Origin: Hydrogenophilales bacterium
GTDB lineage: Bacteria > Pseudomonadota > Gammaproteobacteria > Burkholderiales > Thiobacillaceae
Direction of reading: 5' to 3'
Assembly (NCBI GenBank): GCA_016195805.1
Contig: JACPYT010000011.1
Span: forward strand, 148,937 to 212,936
Length of the DNA stretch: 64,000 nt
Both the position numbers and the translations under genes were made by a program. Under the pieces are notes generated by a model that saw nothing but the letters and a program-made list of their open reading frames with translations, was not told the DNA's origin and searched no databases. Shown here piece by piece: positions 8,322 through 18,062 of the stretch (position 1 is its first letter; the number at the start of each line of letters is the position of its first letter).

Positions 8322-8445
8322 AATGGCGTCATGTTAACCGCTCGGCCCCGCGCCTGTCTCGCTGAAACGCTTCAATCTGCTTGGATGACAGCGCGTTCGA
8401 TGATTTTGGAAAAGTTCGGGACAGGGTATTACGGACTCGGCAGGC

Positions 8446-8970
8446 TCAAAACCCGCCGATATACGCGTAGCCGTCGTTCTCCAGCTTGATGAGGCGGGTA
8501 TAGCCGTCGTGCACGATCGTCACGCCGGGCAGGACATCGCTGGCCGTCCACCCCATCGCCTTCATCGCGCTGTGGCAGATTTCGACATGTACGCCCAGGT
8601 CCAGCAAATCCTGGGTGACTCTGGCACTGAGATTGACGGCGAAAGGATCGTTGACGGCTGTCCGGTACGTCTCGTCGATCAGCAGAAATTTCGCGGCATC
8701 GCCATGCATCACCAGGTGAATATCGAGTTGCCCCGGCGCCACACCCTGTTTGCCGAAGGCCTCGATCAGGCCGCGTGCGAAGTACAGTCCCTTGCTGATC
8801 CCCGCCGCCGTATCCCCGGAGTGGATGTCGTAGACCGCGCGGTAACGGGCCTGCGGATCGACCTTTACCAGCGGCCGCTCCACGGCTGCAGCCCCTGCCT
8901 CAGCGGCCATTGCCGCGCCGGCCAGCCCCAGCGCGCAGCCCATCGCGCAGATGAATTTCGTATAGCGCAT
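8446..8970 (-). CDS. Periplasmic DsrE-family protein
   Basis: A 174-residue DsrE/DsrF-like protein with a Sec signal (MRYTKFICAMGCALGLAGAAMAA). The mature domain shows YRAVYDIHSGD, then GLIEAFGKQG, LDIHLVMHGDAAKFLL, and the conserved cysteine segment VHVEICHSAMKAMGW. DsrE-like proteins carry sulfur or bind thiols; the exported ones are common in sulfur oxidisers but poorly understood. The start at 8968-8970 is chosen over an upstream ATG because GGGAGGA precedes it and the signal peptide then begins at residue 1. A second exported DsrE-like protein, of very different base composition, is at 60341-60805. Confidence 0.87.
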   Translation of the reverse strand: MRYTKFICAMGCALGLAGAAMAAEAGAAAVERPLVKVDPQARYRAVYDIHSGDTAAGISKGLYFARGLIEAFGKQGVAPGQLDIHLVMHGDAAKFLLIDETYRTAVNDPFAVNLSARVTQDLLDLGVHVEICHSAMKAMGWTASDVLPGVTIVHDGYTRLIKLENDGYAYIGGF

Positions 8971-9102
8971 GATCGTCCTCCCGAACCCATTGAAATACGG
9001 GCCTCGCACCCGTCCGAAACGGGATTATCGCGCCCGATGCTTTCTGCATATTCCTTTGTACAGGGACGCGTCTTTCGATACGACGCCGTTCGCCATCCCG
9101 CG

Positions 9103-10038
9103 TCAGAACCAGAACGACGTGCCCTTCATCAGAAACTCGACATGCGGCATATAGTGCGAGCCGTCGCACGAAAAGGTCACGCTCACCATGTCGTTGAAAA
9201 TGTTGATCGAGGCCATGCGCAGGTAGAAGGTCGGGTCGGAGAGGCGCAGGGCCTGCATGGTGTCGAGGATCCTGTCGATGTGTCCCTGCGGTATCGCGGC
9301 ATCGGCGGGATAGTCGCGCGGCGGATAGACCAGGCAGATGTCCGGATCGCTCAGGGCCTCATGATCCAGGATGCGGTAGCGCAACGGATCATCCAGCGTC
9401 CAGATCGTCGCCTGGCTGCTGGAAAAATGGATCTGGCACTGGAACACGCCGCGCTGCGTCAGCAACTCCTCCAGGATCGACAGCGCCTGCTCCAGGTTGC
9501 CATCCATCGGGCTCTCCACCCGGCATTGCTGGAACACGCCGCTGCGAATCGCCGGATCGCCTTTCACCTGACGCCAGTAGCCCGGCTCTTCGTAGAGTTC
9601 CGACATCACCGGCAGATTGCGCAAGTCGAAGTCGGCGCCGAGATAGCCCAGGGCATTGGAATCCCGGTTCACCGCCTGCAGCGCCGTGAGTGAGGGCCGG
9701 TGCCTGTTGAGGCCAATGTAGGCATCCGACAGCAGAAACCCCCAGGCTGGAACCGGTTCCTTCATGTACGGGCGTTGCGAGCGGTCGCGTCCGAGGTATC
9801 CCGGCATGATCCCCATCTGGCCAATGTTGTTGCAGACTTGTATGCCGTCGGTTCCCACGCAGTACAGGAACGAGCAATGCGGAATGCTGGCGAAGTGCTC
9901 CGCGAGAACCGTCTCCAGCACTTCGCAATCCCCCCAGGCCGGCGCGCAGCGTTCGGCCAGTTGCGCCAGCGGCTCGCGCAGGATACGCGCCAGCTCCTCC
10001 CGTTGCAGGTAGATGCTGTCCTTCCATGAGTTCTTCAT
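9103..10038 (-). CDS. Cache/PDC-type sensor protein without output domain
   Basis: A 311-residue protein whose N-terminal part (VLAEHFASIPHCSFLYCVG, NNIGQMGIMPGYLGRDRSQRPYMKE, WGFLLSDAYIGLNRHRPSLTA, LGYLGADFDLRNLP) reads as a PDC/Cache sensor domain of the kind found in chemoreceptors and GGDEF proteins. No membrane segments or output domain follow. The C-terminal 60 residues (IDRILDTMQALRLSDPTFYLR and FSCDG) resemble the C-terminus of the protein at 41284-41949. GGAGG four bases before ATG 10036-10038 sets the start. It may be a stand-alone ligand binder acting with partner signalling proteins. Confidence 0.7.
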   Translation of the reverse strand: MKNSWKDSIYLQREELARILREPLAQLAERCAPAWGDCEVLETVLAEHFASIPHCSFLYCVGTDGIQVCNNIGQMGIMPGYLGRDRSQRPYMKEPVPAWGFLLSDAYIGLNRHRPSLTALQAVNRDSNALGYLGADFDLRNLPVMSELYEEPGYWRQVKGDPAIRSGVFQQCRVESPMDGNLEQALSILEELLTQRGVFQCQIHFSSSQATIWTLDDPLRYRILDHEALSDPDICLVYPPRDYPADAAIPQGHIDRILDTMQALRLSDPTFYLRMASINIFNDMVSVTFSCDGSHYMPHVEFLMKGTSFWF

Positions 10039-10170
10039 GCAGCCTCCATCATTCATGCATGAACGCGCAGCCTTCATTTCGCCATCCACCCAAGCGGGGC
10101 AGCCAATTGGATACGGATAGTTCGCGATTAGTTCAGGCGGTACGCCGGGCCTGTGCCTGCCGGCGGTCCG

Positions 10171-12750
10171 TTACGCCGGCTCAGATTCGGCGATGCGCCG
10201 GGCGATATGGGCCAGCGCCTCCTCCACCTGATCGATCAGGATCAGGCACAGATCGCCGGCCTTCAGGTGCGACAACGCGGTATCGATGGCAAGAAACTCG
10301 CCGGTGATCTTTTCGACGGCCCGCGTGCGCGATGCATTGCGTAGCCCCTCCTCGAGCAGGGCCAGCACTTCGCCCTCGGCACGGCCGCGCTGGCACTGGT
10401 CCTGATAAAGAATCGCCGCGTCGAACGCCGCGCCCAGAATCCGGGTCTGGTCACGGATGTCCTCGTCGCGCCGATCGCCCGCGCCGCTGATCACGACGAT
10501 CCGGCGTTGCGCCGGCAAGGCTTCCACCGCCTTGACGAGGGCGAGAATGGCATCCGGATTGTGCCCGTAGTCGGCGATGAGCGTGGCACCACGGTAATCG
10601 AACAGATTGAAGCGGCCCGGGACGCTCTGTGCCGTGCTGTCGAAGCTGCGCAGGCCGGTGCGGATGATGTCCCAGTCCAGTTCCAGCGCCCAGGCGGCGG
10701 CGGTGGCCGCCATCGCATTCTCGATCTGGAAACGGATGGTGCCGCCGTGCGTGAGCGGGATGTCCGCCAAGGGCAGCCGCTGCTCGGCATCGCCCCATGC
10801 CGCCACGAGGCAGCCGCCGTCGAGGTAGATCACCCGATGTCCCTGGGCGCGATGGGCGGCGATGATGGGGTGGTGGGGCTCGCTGGCGAAGAAGGTCACC
10901 GACCCCGGGCAATGGATCGCCATCTCGGCGGTCCTGGGGTCGCAGGCGTTGAGGACCGCGACGCCGTCCGGGGCGACGTTCTGCACCACCACCTGCTTGA
11001 GCACGGCGAGATCTTCCACTGTGGTGATGAAATTGAGGCCGAGGTGGTCGCCCATGCCGATATTCGTCACCACCGCGACCTTGCAGCGGTCGAACGCCAG
11101 GCCTTCGCGCAACAGCCCGCCGCGGGCCGTCTCCAGTACCGCCGCGTCGACATCCGGATGCAGCAGGATGTTGCGTGCGCTTTTCGGGCCGCTGCAGTCG
11201 CCGGTGTCGATGCGCCGGCCCTGCACATACACGCCATCCGTCGCAGTCATGCCGACGCGCTTGCCGCTGAGGGTCAGGAAATGGGCGATCAGGCGCACGG
11301 TCGTGGTCTTGCCGTTGGTGCCGGTCACCGCCACCACAGGGATCCGTCCATCCTCGCCCGGCGGGAACAGGGTCGAAACAATGGCCTCGCCCACCGGCTG
11401 CCCCTTGCCATAGGAAGGCATGAGATGCATGCGCAGGCCCGGCGCCGCATTGACCTCGACCACGCCTCCGCCCTGCTCTTCCAGCGGCTTGTGCACGGTC
11501 TGGCAGACGACGTCGACGCCGCAGACATCCAGCCCGATCATCTGCGCCGCTTCCACCGCCCGGGCCGCCACCTCAGGATGGACATCGTCGGTGACGTCGG
11601 TCGCGGAGCCGCCCGTGCTCAGGTTGGCGTTGTTGCGCAGGACGACCCGCTCGCCCATGGCGGGGATCGTGTCGGCGTCGTAATTCTGTACGGCGAGACG
11701 GGCCATGGCGATGTCGTCCAGGCGTATCCGCGTCAGCGAAGTGGCATGCCCCTCGCCGCGGCGCGGGTCGCTGTTCACCTGTGCGACAAGTTCGCGCACC
11801 GTATGCACGCCATCGCCGATCACGTGCGGCGGCTCGCGGCGAGCCGCGGCGACCAGCCGATTGCCGGCCACGAGCAGGCGATAATCATGGCCCGGGATGA
11901 AGCGCTCCACCAGCACCTCCTCGCTGATCGCCGCCGCTGCGCCATACACCGCCATGAAGTGTTCCCGCGTGAGGATGTTGACCGTCACCCCCTTGCCCTG
12001 ATTGCCGTCGCGCGGTTTGACCACCACCGGCAGTCCGACCTCGCAGGCGGCCGTCCAGCCTTCCTCGGCATCGGTCACGACCCGCCCGAGCGGCACCGGG
12101 ACGCATGCGGCCTCCAGAAGCTTCTTGGTGAGATCCTTGTCCTGGGCGATCGCCTCGGAAATGGCGCGGGTACGGTCGGTCTCGGCCGCCTGGATGCGCC
12201 GCTGACGGCTGCCCCAGCCGAACTGCACGAGACTGCTCGTCGTCAGGCGCCGATAGGGAATGCCCCGCGCGACGGCAGCCTGGACGATGGCACCGGTGCT
12301 GGGGCCGAGGCGAACGTCTTCGTCCAGGTCCCGCAGCCGTGCCAGGGCATCCTCCAGATCGAAGGCAGTATCGTCGCGTGCGGCACGGCATAGCGACTCG
12401 GCCAGCTCGAGCGCCAGTCGCCCAACGGCTTCCTCGGTATATTCAAAGACCAGCTGATAGGTCCCCGTCTCGACCGTGGGCGAGGTGACGCAGAAACTGA
12501 CCGGACAGCCGGCCTGCGCCTGCAGGCCGAGCGCGGCAAAGGCCAGCGCATGCGCCACGGAAATGTCGTCCTCGTCCCCGATCGGCCGCATCGGGCCAAT
12601 TTCCGGAAAACGCGCCCGCAAGCGCGCCTCGAACCCGCTGATCGTGCCGATCATGATCTCTTCGGATGCACACCGCACCAACGCCTCGATGGCAGTGTGC
12701 CGGCTCCAGAGATTGGGTCCGCGCAGTGCCCGGATACGTGATATGTCCAT
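10171..12750 (-). CDS. cphA: Cyanophycin synthetase CphA
   Basis: An 859-residue cyanophycin synthetase, which polymerises Asp and Arg into the storage polymer multi-L-arginyl-poly-L-aspartate using ATP. Domain order is standard. An N-terminal region begins RALRGPNLWSRHTAIEALV. An ATP-grasp domain follows around residues 205-440 (LPVVVKPRDGNQGKG at 240-254, VVEVNAAPGLRMHLMPS at 430-446). A Mur-ligase-like domain has an intact Walker A box GTNGKTTT starting at 477. It lies 52 bases downstream of cphA' on the same strand, so the pair forms an operon. An ABC/DUF1854/transglutaminase-like set diverges from the other side of cphA'. No cyanophycinase gene is visible in the window. Confidence 0.95.
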   Translation of the reverse strand: MDISRIRALRGPNLWSRHTAIEALVRCASEEIMIGTISGFEARLRARFPEIGPMRPIGDEDDISVAHALAFAALGLQAQAGCPVSFCVTSPTVETGTYQLVFEYTEEAVGRLALELAESLCRAARDDTAFDLEDALARLRDLDEDVRLGPSTGAIVQAAVARGIPYRRLTTSSLVQFGWGSRQRRIQAAETDRTRAISEAIAQDKDLTKKLLEAACVPVPLGRVVTDAEEGWTAACEVGLPVVVKPRDGNQGKGVTVNILTREHFMAVYGAAAAISEEVLVERFIPGHDYRLLVAGNRLVAAARREPPHVIGDGVHTVRELVAQVNSDPRRGEGHATSLTRIRLDDIAMARLAVQNYDADTIPAMGERVVLRNNANLSTGGSATDVTDDVHPEVAARAVEAAQMIGLDVCGVDVVCQTVHKPLEEQGGGVVEVNAAPGLRMHLMPSYGKGQPVGEAIVSTLFPPGEDGRIPVVAVTGTNGKTTTVRLIAHFLTLSGKRVGMTATDGVYVQGRRIDTGDCSGPKSARNILLHPDVDAAVLETARGGLLREGLAFDRCKVAVVTNIGMGDHLGLNFITTVEDLAVLKQVVVQNVAPDGVAVLNACDPRTAEMAIHCPGSVTFFASEPHHPIIAAHRAQGHRVIYLDGGCLVAAWGDAEQRLPLADIPLTHGGTIRFQIENAMAATAAAWALELDWDIIRTGLRSFDSTAQSVPGRFNLFDYRGATLIADYGHNPDAILALVKAVEALPAQRRIVVISGAGDRRDEDIRDQTRILGAAFDAAILYQDQCQRGRAEGEVLALLEEGLRNASRTRAVEKITGEFLAIDTALSHLKAGDLCLILIDQVEEALAHIARRIAESEPA

Positions 12751-12802
12751 GAACGCCTGTTCCTGTTGGGGTGTCCGACGGCCGATCGGGCCGGTCGAGT
12801 GT

Positions 12803-14998
12803 CTATCCTGAATGGCTGGCCTGGCCCGCAGGCGAGTGGAGCGAGACGCAGGTTTCGATCCCGGCCCGGATCAGGTCCGGCGGAATATCCAGCGCCAGCG
12901 CCACGCCGATTGCGGCGAGTATATGCAAGGGTTGCGGGAGGGGGTTCCCGTCCATGACCGACGGCAGGGTACCCAGGTCGAAGAACGGCCGCTCGTCGGT
13001 CCCGCCCGCGATGACCACCTGGTTGCCACGCAGGAACACCGCCCTGCCTCCCCGTGCGCGGTGTTCGGCGATCACCGGCAGATCGGGGGCGAGCGCGTAG
13101 AACAGGACACCGCCGTCGCACAGCGAAGCCAGTTCCGCCACCGCCGGGTCGGCGGCATGCAGGACCGCCATCCCCTCCGACAGGACCACATCCACCTGGG
13201 TACGCATCACCGTGTGCATGTGCCCGGGTTCGCGGATGTAATACTCGGCCAGCGATGCGTCCATCTGCAGGTCGGTCACCACGCCGACCTGGCAGCGGTC
13301 ATAGGCATAGCCCTCGCCGAGGATCGATTTCGCATCGTGTTCGAAGATGGCGGTGTCCACGCCCCGGTTCATCAGCAGCTGCCGGCCCACGCGCCAGCTT
13401 GCGCAGTTCCCCGGCCTGACCTGGCGCGTGCCCAGATACAGGCCGTCGCGGCAGGCCAGGCCCGTGCGCTTGCCGGTACACGTAATCAGCTGGGCGACCA
13501 GGTGCGCGATGGCGGTGGTTCCCTGCGAGCCGCTGATGCCGACGATGGGGATGCGGCCGCTCTCCCCATCGGGAAACAGATGGTCGACGATGGCGCGGCC
13601 CACCGGACGCGGCGTGCCTTCGGCGGGTTTGAGGTGCATGAGCAGTCCCGGTCCCGCGTTCACTTCGACGATAGCCCCGCCCTGCGCCGCCAGCGGCCGA
13701 GAGATGTCTTCCGCCACCATGTCGATCCCCGCCACGTCGAGCCCGACCACCCGCGCGGCGAGGACGGCCGTTTCCACCACGTCGGGGTGGAGCGTGTCGG
13801 TCACGTCGAGGGCGACGTTGCCATTGCGCTGGATCAGGACCTTCTGCCCCGCCGCCGGAACAGTATCCTGCGTAACCCCCTGGCGCTCCAGCTCGAGACC
13901 GACTGCCGGGTCTTCGTCGATCAGGATCTTGTTGAGCGGGTAGTCTTCCGTCGTGCCGCGGCGCGGATCGGTATTGAGCTGGCTGTCGATCAGCCCGGCG
14001 ATGGTCGAGCGGCCATCGCCCCGCACCCAGGCCGCCTCGCCGCGCGCCGCCGCGACGACACGCGAGCCGACCACCAGCAGGCGGTGTTCGTTGCCGGGCA
14101 CATAGCGCTCGACGATGACCTCGCTGCCTTCCGGCAAGGCCAGTTGATAGGCACGCTCGACATCTTCGCGCGTGGTCAGATCGAGGGAGACGCCCCGGCC
14201 ATGGTTGCCATCCACCGGTTTGATCGCGACCGGCAGGCCGATCTCCTCCGCCGCGTCCCAGGCATCTTCCGGGCCTTCTGCAATGCGGCCGTCCGGCACC
14301 GGCACCCCGCAGGATTTCAGGAGGCTCTTGGTCAGATCCTTGTCGCTCGCGATGCCTTCGGCGATCGCGCTGGTGAGGTCCGTTTCCGCCGTCCAGATGC
14401 GATGCTGGCGGGCGCCATAGCCGAGCTGCACCAGATTGCCCTCGGTCAGGCGAATGAACGGGATATGCCGGCTGGCCGCTCCGTCGACGATGCAGGCCGT
14501 ACTCGGGCCCAGGCAGAGCCGGTCTGCCTGGTCGCGCAGGCGCGCCACCGTGCCCTGCACATCGAAGGGGCGGTCTTCGATGGCAGCCAGCAGCAGGTCG
14601 CGTCCGGCCTGCAGGCAGGCACGTCCGACCTGCTCGTTGCGCGTGCGCACCGCCACCTTGTAGATGCCGCGCTCGGGGGTCTCGCGCGCCTTGCCGAAGC
14701 CGACCTTCATGCCGGCCAGATTCTGCAGCTCGATCGTGAGGTGTTCGAGAATATGGGCCGGCCAGGTTCCCTCGCGCAGACGCAGCAGGAAGCCGCCGCG
14801 CTCGCCGACGCCGCAGCGATGCTCGATCAGGCCGGGCAGCCAGCCGGTCAGGCGCTCATACAGGCCGGGAATGGTGTTGGAAGGCGAATCCTCGAGGTCG
14901 CCGATATCGACCCAGGCTTCGAGCACGGGCCGGTAGGTCCAGATATTCGGACCGTCCAGATGGGTAACGCGCAGGAATTCGATGGTTTTTCTGTTCAC
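12803..14998 (-). CDS. cphA': Second cyanophycin synthetase, CphA'-type
   Basis: A 731-residue paralogue of CphA, about 130 residues shorter at the C-terminus. It starts FLRVTHLDGPNIWTYRPVLEAW, the classic CphA opening. The ATP-grasp region is intact (LPVAIKPVDGNHGRGV near 255-270, VEVNAGPGLLMHLKP near 445-458). The Mur-ligase Walker A box is degenerate: GISGSQGTTAIAHL at 488-500, where CphA has GTNGKTTT, so the nucleotide-binding Lys is missing. Only one of the two ligase sites should therefore work. Tandem cphA'/cphA pairs are known in other betaproteobacteria. The start is GTG at 14996-14998 with a weak Shine-Dalgarno; no better start is visible. Confidence 0.9.
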   Translation of the reverse strand: MNRKTIEFLRVTHLDGPNIWTYRPVLEAWVDIGDLEDSPSNTIPGLYERLTGWLPGLIEHRCGVGERGGFLLRLREGTWPAHILEHLTIELQNLAGMKVGFGKARETPERGIYKVAVRTRNEQVGRACLQAGRDLLLAAIEDRPFDVQGTVARLRDQADRLCLGPSTACIVDGAASRHIPFIRLTEGNLVQLGYGARQHRIWTAETDLTSAIAEGIASDKDLTKSLLKSCGVPVPDGRIAEGPEDAWDAAEEIGLPVAIKPVDGNHGRGVSLDLTTREDVERAYQLALPEGSEVIVERYVPGNEHRLLVVGSRVVAAARGEAAWVRGDGRSTIAGLIDSQLNTDPRRGTTEDYPLNKILIDEDPAVGLELERQGVTQDTVPAAGQKVLIQRNGNVALDVTDTLHPDVVETAVLAARVVGLDVAGIDMVAEDISRPLAAQGGAIVEVNAGPGLLMHLKPAEGTPRPVGRAIVDHLFPDGESGRIPIVGISGSQGTTAIAHLVAQLITCTGKRTGLACRDGLYLGTRQVRPGNCASWRVGRQLLMNRGVDTAIFEHDAKSILGEGYAYDRCQVGVVTDLQMDASLAEYYIREPGHMHTVMRTQVDVVLSEGMAVLHAADPAVAELASLCDGGVLFYALAPDLPVIAEHRARGGRAVFLRGNQVVIAGGTDERPFFDLGTLPSVMDGNPLPQPLHILAAIGVALALDIPPDLIRAGIETCVSLHSPAGQASHSG

Positions 14999-15265
14999 GA
15001 CGTGAAACGCCTGAAGCAGAGGGAGAAATGAAATGCGGCAGGCATGGAAGAGCAGATCTGGACGCTGGGGCTTCGCCGGGAAAAATTGTTCGCGCTACGA
15101 TCAGGTTACACGAAACCAGGGCGCGCAGCATACAATAAACCCCGCTTTGCCGGGGAGTGGCTGGATGCTGCTGCACACGTTTCAATGAAAATCCACTGCC
15201 GCGCCTGATCGTCCCATATCTTCGGGCGATGCCATTCAGGCCCCTGCCTGGCTGCTCGCCAACTC
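14999..15265. promoter_or_regulatory. Divergent control region of the cyanophycin locus
   Basis: 267 bases between cphA' (minus strand) and the ABC exporter (plus strand). On the plus strand, TTACAC (15106-15111) and TACAAT (15131-15136), 19 bases apart, are a possible promoter. A hairpin, CCCCG (15140-15144) with CGGGG (15151-15155), follows in the presumed leader of the exporter mRNA. No operator is obvious. Both arms probably fire under shared control, but this is inferred from the layout. Confidence 0.4.
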
Positions 15266-17572
15266 ATGACCCGAACACGCCATTCTCTCCCCAGCCCCTT
15301 CGCGAACGCCCCCGATGTCTGGCAGGCCGAACTGGCCCCGCTGCTCGCGCGCGACGAGCAGGTCGTTGCCACGCTGGAAACCGATCTCGACGTGCATCTG
15401 GCCTTCTCGCCGGGACAGGTGGTGCTGACCGACCGGCGCCTGCTGGCCCGGTCGCCCGGCGACGAAGACTGGGCTGTCTGGCCGTTGAGGCCGGGCCTGT
15501 CCCTGCAGCATCACGATCATGCCGGCGTGGGCACGCTGGAACTGCACGACGCCATCTCGCGTCTGGCCTGCTGGCGCTTTACCCTGGCCCACAATGTGGC
15601 GGCCCTGCGGCTGCACGATCGTTTTGCGGAACACTTGGCGGCCCGACTGACCGGCCAGCCGGTGGAACCACTGGATGAAGCGGCATGCCCCACCTGCAAG
15701 GCGCCGCTCCCGCCCGATCAGGAGGAATGCCCGATATGCAGCCGCGAACTGCATGAGGCGCCGTCCACCTGGACCCTGTTCCGACTCTGGCGCTTTGCCC
15801 GCCCCTACCGGAACCAGCTATTGGCCGGATTCCTGCTGACCCTGGCCTCCACCGGGGCCACCCTGGTGCCGCCCTACCTGACCATGCCCCTGATGGACAA
15901 GGTGCTGATCCCCTATCAGGAAGGCCACCCGATCGATACCGGCGTGGTGGCGCTCCTCCTCCTCGGCCTGCTGGCATCGGCCCTGCTGGCCTGGAGCCTC
16001 GGCTGGGCGCGCACTTATATCCTGGCCCTGGTCAGCGAGCGCATCGGCGCCGACCTGCGCACCACGACCTACGAGCATCTGTTGCAGCTGTCGCTGGAAT
16101 ACTTCGGCGGCAAACGCACCGGCGACCTGATGACGCGCATCGGGTCGGAGACCGACCGCATCTGCGTCTTCCTGTCGCTGCATCTGCTCGACTTCTTCAC
16201 CGACGTGCTGATGATCGGCATGACCGCGCTGATCCTGTTTTCCATCAATCCCGCGCTCGCCCTGGTCACCCTGCTGCCGCTGCCCTTCATCGCCTGGATG
16301 ATCCATCTGGTGCGCGACCGGCTGCGCACCGGCTTCGAGAAGATCGACCGCGTCTGGTCCGAGGTCACCAACGTGCTGGCCGACACCATTCCCGGCATCC
16401 GCGTAGTGAAGGCCTTCGCTCAGGAAAAACGCGAGGCGCAGCGCTTCCGCGAGGCCAACCGCCATAACCTGGCGGTCAACGACCGCATCAACAAGACGTG
16501 GTCGCTATTCTCGCCCTCGGTCACCCTGCTCACCGAGATCGGGCTGCTGGTGGTGTGGGCCTTCGGCATCTGGCAGGTCGCCCATGACCAGATCACGGTC
16601 GGCGTGCTCACCGCCTTCCTCGCCTACATCAGCCGCTTCTACAGCCGCCTCGACTCGATGAGCCGCATCGTCTCGGTGACGCAGAAGGCCGCCGCCGGCG
16701 CCAAGCGCATCTTCGACATCCTCGACCACGTCTCCAGCGTCCCCGAGCCGACCAAACCGCAGCACCTCGACAAGGTGCAGGGCCGCATCGAGATCCGCGA
16801 CGCCGCCTTCCGCTACGGCAACCGCGGCGTCATCCGCGGCGTCAACCTCGCCATCCAGCCGGGCGAGATGATCGGCCTGGTCGGCCACAGCGGCTCGGGC
16901 AAGAGCACCCTGGTCAATCTCATCTGCCGCTTCTACGACGTCACCGAAGGCGCCATCCACGTCGACGGCATCGACATCCGCTCGCTGCCGGTGGCGGACT
17001 ACCGGCGCCACATCGGCCTCGTGCTGCAGGAGCCTTTCCTGTTCTTCGGCACCATCGCCGAGAACATCGCCTACGGCAAACCCGACGCCAGCCGCGCGGA
17101 GATCGTCGCAGCGGCTCGTGCGGCGCATGCCCACGAATTCATCCTGCGCCTGCCGCAGGGCTACGACTCGCTGGTCGGCGAACGCGGCCAGGGGTTGTCC
17201 GGCGGCGAGCGCCAGCGCATCTCGATCGCCCGCGCGCTGCTGATCGACCCGCGCATCCTCATCCTCGACGAGGCGACCTCCTCGGTGGACACCGAGACGG
17301 AAAAGGAAATCCAGAAAGCGCTCGACAACCTGGTGCGCGGACGCACCACCCTCGCGATCGCCCACCGCCTTTCCACGCTGCGCCGCGCCGACCGCCTGGT
17401 CGTGATGGACCGCGGCCAGATCGTCGAGGTCGGCAATCACGACGACCTGATGGCGCGCGAAGGCCACTATTACCGCCTCTACCAGGCGCAGGCGCGCAAT
17501 GTCGACACCGACCTCGACGAGCAGCTCGCGGCCAGTGCCGAGGCCAAACCCCCATTGAAAAACGCACCATGA
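15266..17572 (+). CDS. Cyanophycin-associated ABC exporter (fused TMD-NBD)
   Basis: A 768-residue half-size ABC exporter. Residues 1-130 form an extra soluble domain, rich in strands (AFSPGQVVLTDRRLLARSPG). Then comes a zinc ribbon with CPTC near 141-144 and CPIC near 155-158. Six transmembrane spans follow, then a nucleotide-binding domain with Walker A GHSGSGKST near 540, signature LSGGERQRIS near 645 and Walker B ILILDEATSS near 664. The family is known from cyanophycin loci, and here it diverges from cphA'-cphA. Substrate is unknown. The stop overlaps the DUF1854 start (ATGA), so the two are probably made together. Start at ATG 15266 follows GCTCGCC with no strong ribosome site. Confidence 0.9.
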   Translation: MTRTRHSLPSPFANAPDVWQAELAPLLARDEQVVATLETDLDVHLAFSPGQVVLTDRRLLARSPGDEDWAVWPLRPGLSLQHHDHAGVGTLELHDAISRLACWRFTLAHNVAALRLHDRFAEHLAARLTGQPVEPLDEAACPTCKAPLPPDQEECPICSRELHEAPSTWTLFRLWRFARPYRNQLLAGFLLTLASTGATLVPPYLTMPLMDKVLIPYQEGHPIDTGVVALLLLGLLASALLAWSLGWARTYILALVSERIGADLRTTTYEHLLQLSLEYFGGKRTGDLMTRIGSETDRICVFLSLHLLDFFTDVLMIGMTALILFSINPALALVTLLPLPFIAWMIHLVRDRLRTGFEKIDRVWSEVTNVLADTIPGIRVVKAFAQEKREAQRFREANRHNLAVNDRINKTWSLFSPSVTLLTEIGLLVVWAFGIWQVAHDQITVGVLTAFLAYISRFYSRLDSMSRIVSVTQKAAAGAKRIFDILDHVSSVPEPTKPQHLDKVQGRIEIRDAAFRYGNRGVIRGVNLAIQPGEMIGLVGHSGSGKSTLVNLICRFYDVTEGAIHVDGIDIRSLPVADYRRHIGLVLQEPFLFFGTIAENIAYGKPDASRAEIVAAARAAHAHEFILRLPQGYDSLVGERGQGLSGGERQRISIARALLIDPRILILDEATSSVDTETEKEIQKALDNLVRGRTTLAIAHRLSTLRRADRLVVMDRGQIVEVGNHDDLMAREGHYYRLYQAQARNVDTDLDEQLAASAEAKPPLKNAP

Positions 17573-18039
17573 CGACTGCCCCGCCCCAGCTCACCCGTGA
17601 CCCCCATGGCCGGCTCCAGCTGACCGCCGCCGATGGCTCCGTGCACGAAGGCGTGGTGCCGGTGCGCGCCTTTCCCATCGCCGCGCCGACCGAGGGCATT
17701 GCCCTGGTGGGCGAAGACGGGCACGAGCTGGCCTGGATCGACCGTCTGGACGTCCTGCCCGAGGCCACGCGTCAACTGGTCGAGGACGAACTGGCGAGCC
17801 GGGAATTCGTGCCGGAAATCCGCCGCCTGCGCCAGGTCTCCACCTTCGCCATCCCCAGCACCTGGGAGGTCGAAACCGACCGCGGCGAGACCCGCTTCGT
17901 CCTCAAGGGCGAAGAAGACATCCGCCGCCTCGGCGCCGCCACCCTGCTCATCGGCGACAGCCACGGCGTGCAGTACCTGATCCGCGACCTGTTCAGCCTG
18001 GACAAGACCAGCCGCCGGCTGCTTGACCGCTTCATGTAA
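17569..18039 (+). CDS. DUF1854 protein, partner of the cyanophycin ABC exporter
   Basis: A 156-residue DUF1854 protein. Family features include GVVPVRAFPIAAPTEGIALVG, ELAWIDRLDVLPEATRQLVE and the end VQYLIRDLFSLDKTSRRLLD. It has no signal peptide or membrane span, so it should be cytoplasmic. Family members usually sit next to the cyanophycin-type ABC exporter, and here the genes overlap by four bases, suggesting a subunit or regulator. Biochemical function is unknown. The transglutaminase-like gene begins 23 bases later on the same strand. Confidence 0.9.
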   Translation: MTTAPPQLTRDPHGRLQLTAADGSVHEGVVPVRAFPIAAPTEGIALVGEDGHELAWIDRLDVLPEATRQLVEDELASREFVPEIRRLRQVSTFAIPSTWEVETDRGETRFVLKGEEDIRRLGAATLLIGDSHGVQYLIRDLFSLDKTSRRLLDRFM

Positions 18040-18062
18040 AACCGACCAGACCGACTTTTCCC

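Noticed and set aside
12812..15031. 739-codon plus-strand frame across cphA'
   Set aside because: Antisense shadow in GC-rich sequence; Arg/His-rich translation without a family, while the minus strand encodes CphA'.
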